A stretch of DNA of 18,116 nt, taken from positions 1 through 18,116 of the forward strand of contig JSYX01000671.1 of the NCBI GenBank assembly GCA_000787465.1, given 5' to 3'. The notes under the pieces were generated by a model that saw nothing but the letters and a program-made list of their open reading frames with translations, ran no database searches and was not told where the DNA came from. The number at the start of each line of letters is the position of its first letter. The stretch's first letter is position 1. The stretch is from Thermomucor indicae-seudaticae. Its lineage: Eukaryota; Mucoromycota; Mucoromycetes; Mucorales; Lichtheimiaceae. This document shows positions 11,134 to 18,116 of the stretch, in pieces. The position numbers and the translations under genes were made by a program.

Positions 11134-12331
11134 ATGATGCTTGACGAACAAAAAAGCCAAGAAGATACTGAAGTCGTACATCCCGTTCGCACTGCTCAGA
11201 GCATGGTCGACGAGGGAGAAAAATCAAGTCGTGGGTCCCCGGGTCCTTACAGGAAATACACGGACAAGCAAAGGGCACAGCTGTTTGAGCTTGTCATTGA
11301 GCAAGGAATGACCGCCGCAGCCGCTGAGCACATAACAGGCATCAACAAGAGGACAGCCCATAGATATGTGCAATTGTACAGACAAGATCCGGAAATGAGG
11401 TTACCTGGCGCTCAACGCAAGAACGCAGCCGGAAGAGGCAACCAAAAATTATTTGAAGAGCGTAGCGCCTTTCTGATCGCATTCTACAAGAAGGATGCCG
11501 CGGCCACCTTGCATGAAACCAGAGATGCCCTTTGCCAGCAATTTGCAGGCCTCACCATCACGCTGTCCGGTCTCCAAAAGCACCTCGTCAAAAAATGCTG
11601 CCTTACCATGAAGAAGTTAGAGAAGTTGCCAGCTGCACGCGTCAGCGAAAGGGTGATCAATCTGCGATACAATGTAGTTTCAAGTTGGCTCGCTGACGGA
11701 ACGTTTAACTACTCTGAGTCCGTTTTCATCGATGAAGCTGGCTTCAATATGCACCTCAAGAGAAACTTCGGTCGTTCTGCACGAGGCAAGCCTGCGAAGG
11801 CAGTGGTACCATCTCAGCGTGGAGTCAACATAACGATCTTGGGTGCAATTTCCAAGGACGGTGTCATCGATCTTACGTTGAGAAAGCCTGAGGCCGAGGC
11901 CAGTCGTAAGAGACGAAGACAAAACAGTGGCAAGTCGGAGACGCTAAACGCACGATTGGGAACAAGAACTGAGCATTACATTGCATTCATTAGCAATGTG
12001 ATGGACACCCTCGACAAGCATGGCATGAAAGGCAAGCGCTTGGTCATGGACAATGCTCCTATTCACACGAATCAAGCAATTCGGGAGCTCATCGAGGGCC
12101 TCGGCTATGAGTGTGTTTACCTCCCCCTATTCGCCGTTTCTAAATCCCATCGAGGAATTTTGGTCGAAGGTGAAAGCCGGTGTCAGAAGAAATGAACTCA
12201 GTGCTAGCGATCAGTTGACACCCAGAATCATCGAAGCTGCAAACCGCGTCACGAAGCAAGATTGCCGCGGCTGGATTAAGCACGCTCAAACATTCTTTCA
12301 GCCATGCTTGGACAAACAACGTATTCTTTAA
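11134..12331 (+). pseudogene. Tc1/mariner-type DDE transposase, frameshifted
   Basis: Cut-and-paste transposase of the IS630/Tc1/mariner superfamily, about 400 residues. The N-terminal helix-turn-helix region (about residues 44-90) includes YTDKQRAQLFELVIEQGMT and TGINKRTAHRYVQLY. The DDE triad is visible: Asp in VFIDEAGFN, Asp in LVMDNAPIH and Glu in FLNPIEEFW. The first frame (from 11134) carries both Asp residues. The Glu lies in another frame, read from about 12122 to TAA 12329-12331. The switch falls in the C-run at 12123-12127, where the family's LPPYSP needs two more bases (or one fewer). As written, the protein loses its catalytic Glu and runs on to 12195. The rest of the frame is clean, so the lesion is recent or a sequencing error. 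No other gene is needed to explain this region. Confidence 0.88.
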
Positions 12332-12721
12332 TTTAAAACACATTGTCTTAACATTATCTTGCTTGCTTAATAAATTACTTGCCTGAACGCAAGCGAACTG
12401 GAACCTGACGCAGACACAAATTAAGATTCCATGCAAAATGCATGCATCACAAGCGTAAAAAAGAATTGAGCCTCAGCGCAAATGGTCTTCTGGTCGAAGC
12501 GCAAAAAAAATACTCAGCCCACGCAAATGTGAAGGAAAAATCCGGTATAAGGCCCGAGTTACAGGTTTACTCTTTAAAATTTGCAGTAATGTACAAAAGA
12601 CTCTGGACAGGGAAAACGAAATGTTTTACGCAAAAGGGATACGATAACTTGCAGCAAAGAGAAATCAGAATATCCGGTCAGTCCATTTGTCATTTTGCTT
12701 CAAACAATCTTTTACACTTAC
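12332..12721. other. Non-coding stretch 3' of the transposase
   Basis: A/T-rich, with several copies of [AG]CGCAAA (about 12474, 12498, 12521 and 12628). An open frame at 12442-12735 has no domain and is probably not a gene. The stretch is probably the transposon 3' end plus flanking DNA. Confidence 0.4.
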
Positions 12722-12763
12722 CCTGTAAGCCCTGAAGGGCAGCCACTGGGGTCAACGCCAGGG
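12722..12763 (-). other. Second Cys/Pro/Gly exon end with splice borders
   Basis: A 42-nt minus-strand block preceded by an acceptor-like TTGAG and followed by a strong donor (GG|GTAAGTG). Read in the frame shared with 10717-10676 it gives PGVDPSGCPSGLTG, against PGATPRTCPSGRT on the left. Eight of 14 codons specify the same residue, and five of those eight differ at the third position or are otherwise conservative. It is probably a small exon, or exon relic, of the same or a duplicated gene. The protein family was not recognised. Confidence 0.35.
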
Positions 12764-13257
12764 CTCAATTTTTATATATATCATGCTTTAGGGAGAAATT
12801 GCTTATAACGTAAAGATAAAAATATGAATAGCGCCCACGGCAAGGAAAAACCCAGTAATACACATAATATAACAAATTAGGTGCAGGCTTTTGCCACTTT
12901 CCCACAGATTCATGGTGCCACTAATATTCAGCGAATAGCGAGTTTGCCGTATCAGTCGATAGCTGAGAGGAGAAGCTCATTTCTTCTGTTGGACGCTGAT
13001 GCCTTCAAAGTGTACAGCTTTGCGCAACCCTGGTAAGCTGCATCTGGATCTATTTTGCTTTCTCTCTAGCCTGCCAGACTTGGAGAACTTTAGCTTCACA
13101 GAATGGAATGACTTTCATGGACACTTTGCGACTCTTCAATAAGCAAACACTCTGAGACGCAAAATTCGACGCAGGGAAGGAACAATGTCGTCTTTTGTCA
13201 CTCCTCCTTTCGTCAGTATTTGCCTTTTCATTCGCGAGAAGTTATCCACTTCCGATC
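12764..13257. other. Intergenic region before the aminopeptidase
   Basis: About 490 nt without a supported gene. It is A/T-rich to about 12,900 and becomes mixed after that. A run of TATA repeats at 12773-12781 has no gene placed to use it. No repeat or RNA gene was seen. Confidence 0.4.
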
Positions 13258-13265
13258 TATAAAAG
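13258..13265 (+). promoter_or_regulatory. TATA box of the M28 aminopeptidase gene
   Basis: TATAAAAG lies 58 nt upstream of the ATG at 13316, on the same strand. The spacing suits a fungal gene with a short leader. Confidence 0.55.
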
Positions 13266-13315
13266 GTTTCTTGGACCAGAACCAGCGATATTCATCTTGT
13301 TTCACACAGTACGTT

Positions 13316-15075
13316 ATGAAAATTTTTCCGATTATCGCTGCTGCGTTTGCTGCCATTACAGCGTTGACTTCAGACGCAATTCCGCTGCATATACGTCGAC
13401 TCTCGTCGCCTGCCTATGCCTTATCCGAGCATCTCACAAACCGGGTCACTATCGAGGGTCTACTACGCCATGCAAAGAAGTTTCAAAGGTTTGCGGATGA
13501 TCATGAAGGCAACCGTGGCTTTGGCTCTGTCGAGCATAACGGGACCCTGAACTACATTGTCGATTTCTCAAGACGCAATGGCTACGTCTTGACCTATCAA
13601 CCTAACTATCCTATTGCTTACCCTTATCTTTTTTTTCTTCTAGGAAAGGGAAGCGCTCATTTATTTTAATTGTTATTTCTGACCAGCTGCAAGATTCGTT
13701 TATACCGAAACCTTATCAGAATCGGCCACAATCCTGTCCACTAATACGGATTTCGCTGTAAAATTGATGATGTACAGTGCAAGCACATCCGAAGAAGGCA
13801 TCATAACCGATCTCGTGCCTGAGCCTAATGTAGGATGCTCCGGGTCGGATTTTGGAGCCTCCGTCCATGGAAATATCGCTCTGGTCAAGCGAGACGAATG
13901 CTCCTTTGAGCAACAGTCGAATCTGGCTTACCGGGCTGGCGCAGCGGCTCTTTTGGTCTACAATGATCAAGAAGGCGACTTGTTAGGCACTTTAGATCAA
14001 GATGTTGCCAACGTAGTTCCAACTGCGGGTATATCCATGCAGGATGGCGAGACCCTGCTGAATCTTATAGCAAACACGTCTACACCTGTTTTGATCAGGC
14101 TGACCCGGGTCGAGTTCCACCAAGAACGTAGGACTGCTAACGTCTGTGCTGAAACTAAGGTATCGTACCAAAGATACTAAAGGTAGAATATCTGCTCAAA
14201 GTGCTTTTGGATAATAGATCGGAAACAAGAACAATGTGGTCGTCCTAGGTGCCCACTCGGATAGCGTTCCTGCTGACCCAGGTATCAACAACAATGGTTC
14301 GGGGTCTGTCGCGCTCTTGGAAATCTCGCGCCTATTTCACCACGCCAAAGCAGGAACACCGTTCGCTTTCTCTGGTAGACAGCTGAGGAGTATGGTCTAC
14401 TTGGTTCTCAGTATTACGTGGATCACTTGTCAGAAGAAGAAAGGAACAAGCTCTCGTTCTATCTCAACTTTGATATGATTGCTAGTCCGAATTATATCAA
14501 CGACATTTACGACGTGATCACTAAGTCCCTGTTGCAGGTGATGGCTCAGATAGCCTTGAAGCTGGCCCTGTTGGGTCAGGTGCTATCGAGGAACTTTTTC
14601 AAGATTATTTTACAAGCCAAGGTCAAGCCTATGAAGCCACCGAGCTCAATGGTCGAAGTGGCTATGGTCTTTTCATTGTAGGTTTATTTGCTGATCCGTC
14701 TGACGCCCCTCCCCCTATACCCCAACGTAACCATAGTTCGTATAGGCTGCTGGTATTCCCTCCGGTGGCCTATTCACAGGTGCAGAAGAAATCAAAACGG
14801 AGGAACAAGCAGAGAAATACGGCGGTCAAGCTGGTGTTGCTTTGGATAAATGCTATCACACCAAATGCGATACTCTCGACAACCTGAACGACGACGCGTT
14901 TCTTCTCCACTCAAAAGCCATCGCCCACGCGGTCGCCGTCTATTCTATGAGTACTGACACTGTGGATGCTGAGAGAAATACGAACCGCACAGCCTTTAGT
15001 CTTGAGCGAGTGAAGAGACCTAAGACCAAAAAAGATCGCCTAGCTGGAACCCTTTTTGGCACTGTTTCCATCTGA
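13316..15075 (+). pseudogene. M28 aminopeptidase with PA domain, degraded
   Basis: Secreted or vacuolar zinc aminopeptidase of family M28 (yeast Ape3 / fungal LAP2 type). Exon 1 (ATG 13316) gives a signal peptide (MKIFPIIAAAFAAITAL) and the propeptide-like region. A PA domain follows at about 13,790-14,120. The catalytic domain has GAHSDSV, AEEYGLLGS, LNFDMIASPNY and CYHTKCDTLDN, so the zinc ligands His, Glu, Asp and His are present. The bridging Asp of GINDDGSG is Asn here (GINNNGSG, about 14284-14307). Introns 14160-14217 and 14678-14745 fit in phase. Three junctions do not: about 13,590-13,690, 14375-14382 (8 nt) and 14514-14536 (23 nt). Several breaks plus a lost metal ligand suggest a pseudogene. 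Sequencing error could explain the frame breaks but not the substitution. Confidence 0.75.
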
Positions 15076-15232
15076 CGAAGTTTCTTTTTCAATGCTTATA
15101 ATCGTTATTAACCGACTTGCTTGGATCTAGCAAAAAACTCTGTTGTTGTGCAAAAGGGATGGGGTATATGTATATTAACTGGGATTGCTATGAAGGAGGA
15201 ATAAAGGACATTACTACCAGTATATAAGAAGT

Positions 15233-15919
15233 TCATCTTTTAGATTTGATATATTGCATGAGACAATCGACATCGCTGCAAAATTCTCTGCCAGCAAACC
15301 AATCGACCAAGCAGTTGGGCACCCAGCCACCTGCGTTTGACCGCTGCACACATGTCCATTCAACGGAACCGTCTTGCATATCTTGGACCAACTCCCAAGC
15401 CTCATATTGACCTCGCACATGTCCCGACCGTACTTCAAGGTTATTCGGCTTCACCGGTTTGGATACAACCATAAAGTATCGCCTTCCATCTTTAGTCCTG
15501 TCTTCCCTCGTCACAACCAGCTCAATGAACTCTCGACCTGAAGCCAGAGTCGCCTTAAATGTCAGCTGGAATATCCCGGCATCTCCGTTCCTGCAGCTAA
15601 ACTGGGCCAGCCTTTTGGCTTCCACCATGAGCTCGACGTACTTGGTCTCATTCAGAGAGTGATCCTCAAACAACACTTTACGAAATTCGTCATAACTCAG
15701 GTCAAAATGACGGCTGCAGCGCTGCAGAAAATAATGGCCATTGTCCATTGCTTCTTTGCGCTTTCGTCTCGACGACACATAGCCGAGATCCCGTAACAGG
15801 GGCCACTCGTGTGAACTTTCAATCTTGCACCGGGCTTCTTCGAAAAGCTTATCATACAAGCTTTCCAGTTCTTGCGGCGTTGCTTGCTGCAAATGCGTCT
15901 CCAGAATGGCCTCGATCAT
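15233..15919 (-). CDS. START-like (DUF3074-type) domain protein, possibly the 3' part of a broken gene
   Basis: A 228-residue minus-strand frame from ATG 15919. A helical start (IEAILETHLQQ...ELESLYDKLFEEA) is followed by a START-like fold: FLQRCSRHFDLSYDEFRKVLFEDHS, YVELMVEA, REFIELVVTRED, RRYFMVVSKPV, RGQYEAWELVQD and SNAGGWVPNCLVDW. This pattern fits the DUF3074/START-like family of lipid-binding or lipid-transfer proteins; the ligand is unknown. The frame stays open upstream of the ATG back to a TAG at 16001-16003, with protein-like sequence (FIHRVISRFLNSFAM). So 15919 may not be the native start; see the upstream fragment. It ends 157 nt from the aminopeptidase stop, converging on it. 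No introns are needed. Confidence 0.68.
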   Translation of the reverse strand: MIEAILETHLQQATPQELESLYDKLFEEARCKIESSHEWPLLRDLGYVSSRRKRKEAMDNGHYFLQRCSRHFDLSYDEFRKVLFEDHSLNETKYVELMVEAKRLAQFSCRNGDAGIFQLTFKATLASGREFIELVVTREDRTKDGRRYFMVVSKPVKPNNLEVRSGHVRGQYEAWELVQDMQDGSVEWTCVQRSNAGGWVPNCLVDWFAGREFCSDVDCLMQYIKSKR

Positions 15920-16000
15920 TGCAAAAGAGTTCAAAAACCGGGAGATGACCCGATGAATGAATTTTCCCCGATCAAGTATTTCACAGTATCCATTGATAAA

Positions 16001-16369
16001 CTACCTTCGTAGATATGGTTCTGGGTTCAGAGCAAAACGCATCAACGATGCCGCAAAGTCTATTTCTCTTCGTATCAAGATCAGCTCGAAGTTGTTATTA
16101 CCACTTCGCTTCCCCGCAGTAACAGCACTTGCAGGGGTTGGCGGGGACGGTCTGCAAAGAAGACAGACATCAATACCAAAACCATCTAAACTCGCGCTCC
16201 CTCTAACGCGAATATATAGCATTGGAACCTCTGGCAAGTAAAGATTTAACTGAGCACAAAAGCAGTTCACGATGGCATGCTTCTGCAAATTGTATATCTC
16301 ACAAAGATCTGCTGCAACGAAGAATTTCAGATATGGTGCAAGGTAGCTATAAGGGTCACTAATCAGTGA
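16001..16369 (-). pseudogene. Upstream half of the START-like gene, cut by one TAG
   Basis: An open minus-strand frame runs from just after a TGA (16370-16372) to TAG 16001-16003, in the same phase as the START-like frame. Only that TAG separates the two. It encodes plausible globular protein: YLAPYLKFFVAADLCEIY, LYLPEVPMLYIRVRGSASLD and FAASLMRFALNPEP. The first in-frame ATG is 16222, so an upstream exon is likely; ATTAG at 16363-16359 could be its acceptor. The only GT-AG pair over the stop (16004-15911, 94 nt) breaks the frame, so splicing does not remove it simply. The fragment itself was not assigned to a family. Confidence 0.45.
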
Positions 16370-16779
16370 TCAACTTGGAACCCCCATAACTTTTCCAAAA
16401 GGTACGCCACGAACCTAAGACAGTGAAAAATCGATAGTTTAGAGTCTTGCGAACAATAAAACCACTGTCTGATGGCTCAGAACAAAGGTTGTGAAAGGTT
16501 ATCGGCCTTTGAAAGTTGGCTACTCTTCTAAGTAAGGCAGGAATTTGGCCACTTCTTCTAGGCACTGTGTAACGTGACAGGATGATTGTGCAGTAAAGCG
16601 TAAACCGTTGCGTACTGATCTGCTTATTATTGAAAGTAACCATGGCACCTAGATCCAAAGCTTATAAAGTAGCATGAAAAGAACAGAAGAGAAGAAGGGA
16701 ACCTGGTATAGGCCAATACTCGAACAGTCGAGCTGTGCAATCGAAGGATGTTCCATCATCTCGCCGTATTGCGATTGCG
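16370..16779. other. Region between the START-like gene and the Fanzor relic
   Basis: About 410 nt with no supported gene. A minus-strand open frame (16658-16359) has no recognisable domain. A 5-bp inverted repeat TCACT/AGTGA sits at about 16,356-16,369. Promoters or upstream exons of either neighbour could lie here. Confidence 0.35.
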
Positions 16780-17108
16780 ATGCAAGATGATGCAGAGTTC
16801 GAAGGGGAGAAAGGAAGCAGCGAAGAAGATTTGGACGGTGCTGATGAAATGCAGCATCAATTTTATGACGAGGTAGCTGCTAAGGTGGAACAGCGAATCT
16901 TGGCAACTGTCAGCGATTTGCAATGGGGGCCAGGTGCTGCGAAGAAAGGTCGACCTGCCGTCTATGCTGGCGACTGTTCCCGTACGAAGAAACGCAAGAC
17001 CAGCATTCTATCGAAGCACAGGTCTAAAATGAGAGGAGCAGAAAGCCGTCGTGGGCTTTTCGAGGCAGTGTTTAACCTTTCGAAGACTGGCAAAGGTGTT
17101 AATAAAAG
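16780..17108 (+). pseudogene. N-terminal coding part of the Fanzor-like relic
   Basis: A 110-residue frame from ATG 16780 (open upstream to 16735). It has an acidic start (EFEGEKGSSEEDLDGADE) and then a basic segment, KKGRPAVYAGDCSRTKKRK. The GRPxVYxGDxxRTKxRK pattern recalls N-termini of fungal transposases, so this part could be a piece of another element fused to, or lying beside, the Fanzor relic. It ends at a consensus donor AG|GTAAGCG (17109). The next acceptor (TTCAG, 17205) gives a phase mismatch of one base with the following frame. Confidence 0.5.
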
Positions 17109-17205
17109 GTAAGCGAGATCTATTAAGGGTTGTCAGTTAAGCGGTGTCTGATAAGCCGATAACAGAAGGAAAAGCAGTTTTAATAAACGCTTTTCGCACG
17201 TTCAG

Positions 17206-18085
17206 CTCCTGATCCGGATAGATTGCTTCCGGATCTGGAATTACAGGATTTCTCCCCTGAAGAGCTTCAAGATGACTATCACCTCTTCTCGGTCGACCCA
17301 GGAGTTACGGAGACCTACGTTGCTGTAGACGGTCACGATGATGACAGCTACGAAGTGCGGAAATTTTCAACGCGCGGATATTATAATACGGCTGGATACC
17401 ACAGGACGAACTGGAAGATTGCAACAGAGCGAAAGCTAACGGCATCGAAAGGATCGAATCACAAACACCGTCCAAGAAGACATCTTCATCTGAGAAATAT
17501 GAGCAGTTCATCTCTTTCATTGATCAGTATTTACACGTGATCTTGGACTTTTACGAAAAGCTGATACCAAAGCTTCGTTTCATGAATTATATGGGCAGAC
17601 AAAGAGTCACCACTGAGATGGTCAATATCCTAGCGAACGGTGGTCGAAAGTACGATAGTAGACAAAGACGAAGACGCAGATGAAAAAAAAGAAAAGAAAA
17701 GAAAACTGTAAGGAAGTGGACAAGGCCCAAAGAGGAAGCTGGAGAAGGAAAGGTACCGTGAAATGGGACCTCTTCTTTTATACTGTGCCGTCGAGCTCAA
17801 AACTAACTCGAGACACGTAGAGGATCCAAGTGGCGACCGTCAGCGTACTGGAATGACACAGAGAAAGCTGCTTTGATCGCATTAGGTGATGCAGACTTCG
17901 CTGATAGCAGTCGTGGAACGCTAGCAAATGTTGTTTGTCGTTTAAGAGGAGCCCTAAAGCTTGCGGAAAAAAGACGGGAGACTGATCGTTGCTTCGATTT
18001 GCGAGTTCAATACTGTATTTTGAAGGAAGATTTGCGCCAGCTGAAAATACTCTGCGTCAACTGCGAACTCGCTTTTGCGCTCTAG
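17206..18085 (+). pseudogene. Fanzor (eukaryotic TnpB-like) nuclease relic
   Basis: RNA-guided nuclease family of eukaryotic transposons (RuvC fold). Visible in order: FSVDPG (17289-17303, first RuvC Asp), RKFSTRGYYNTAG, then in a second frame KTSSSEKYEQFI...DFYEKL, MNYMGRQR, EMVNILANGGRKY, later GDADFADSSRG (17885-17917), and a last zinc-ribbon-like ILCVNCELAFAL. Many proteins of this pattern occur in Mucorales. Lesions: a frame change between about 17,391 and 17,450; TGA 17681-17683 beside an A-run; a non-coding gap to about 17,820; and a stop at 18083-18085 before the RDxNA motif. A CEFNT match to the central acidic motif lies in another frame near 18,003. The protein is therefore inactive as written. 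No guide-RNA border can be defined here. Confidence 0.6.
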
Positions 18086-18116
18086 AAACAAGTAAGACGC
18101 CCTCAGTCAGTACCTT

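Larger units (their letters stand above)
10539..12634. mobile_element. Possible extent of the Tc1/mariner-type element (weak)
   Basis: No clean terminal inverted repeats or target duplication were found by eye. Two nested pairs of inverted 9-mers surround the transposase. The outer pair is TTTGCGTAA (10539-10547) with TTACGCAAA (12626-12634). The inner pair is TTTGCGTGG (10778-10786) with CCACGCAAA (12519-12527). They could be sub-terminal transposase-binding sites or chance. The minimum certain element is the coding region with its TATA box. Confidence 0.25.

Noticed and set aside
12442..12735. 97-codon plus-strand frame after the transposase
   Set aside because: No domain, Lys-rich translated A/T sequence, no supporting splice or promoter signal. 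It also overlaps the minus-strand exon-like block.
10640..12770. Terminal inverted repeats of the transposon formed by the two Cys/Pro/Gly blocks
   Set aside because: The two blocks match in direct, not inverted, orientation, and their differences follow codon positions, which fits coding exons better than transposon ends.
15911..16004. A 94-nt intron removing the TAG in the START-like gene
   Set aside because: GT at 16004 and AG at 15911 would shift the frame, because 94 is not a multiple of three.
16359..16658. 99-codon minus-strand frame as a gene
   Set aside because: No recognisable domain or start context. It could hold an upstream exon of the START-like gene, but no phase-consistent join was found.
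1..18116. CRISPR array, tRNA, rRNA or bacterial operon
   Set aside because: No regularly spaced repeats, no cloverleaf or rRNA-like sequence was seen, and the genes are intron-rich and eukaryotic.

Overview
The window looks like nuclear DNA of a filamentous fungus, most likely Mucoromycota (a Mucorales-type genome). The evidence is: genes split by many 50-75 nt GT-AG introns, a fungal-type RA-LRR-PP2C-cyclase adenylate cyclase, a FRAY/OSR1-type Ste20 kinase, a PA-domain M28 aminopeptidase, and two eukaryotic transposon relics. The phylum call is an inference from gene style; no rRNA or marker gene is present.

Left half (about 1-10,200): two large genes that appear intact, transcribed towards each other. 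The plus-strand adenylate cyclase (311-6915, about 12 exons, about 1,980 residues) ends 111 nt from the stop of the minus-strand kinase (10175-7027, 11 exons whose phases all agree, 843 residues). The kinase tail carries five spaced RFxV-like motifs. In animals such motifs belong to the WNK partners of this kinase family.

Right half (about 10,200-18,116): every recognisable plus-strand gene is damaged, and the one minus-strand gene probably is too. In order: an exon-like Cys/Pro/Gly-rich coding piece on the minus strand (about 10,990-10,663); a Tc1/mariner-type DDE transposase with one frameshift (11134-12331); a second, diverged copy of the Cys/Pro/Gly exon end (12,763-12,722) on the far side of the transposon; an M28 aminopeptidase with several frame breaks and a lost metal ligand (13316-15075); a START-like (DUF3074-type) protein whose upstream in-frame half is cut off by one TAG (16369-15233); and a degraded Fanzor (eukaryotic TnpB-like) element (about 16,780-18,085).

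The two intact genes belong to signalling: cAMP synthesis under Ras and G-protein control, and a stress- or ion-homeostasis-type Ste20 kinase. Nothing shows that they are co-regulated beyond shared 3' flanking space. The right half reads as a decaying, transposon-rich stretch. The most interesting items are the kinase's RFxV array, the Fanzor relic, the intron-like micro-insertions in the aminopeptidase, and the Cys/Pro/Gly exons on both sides of the transposon.
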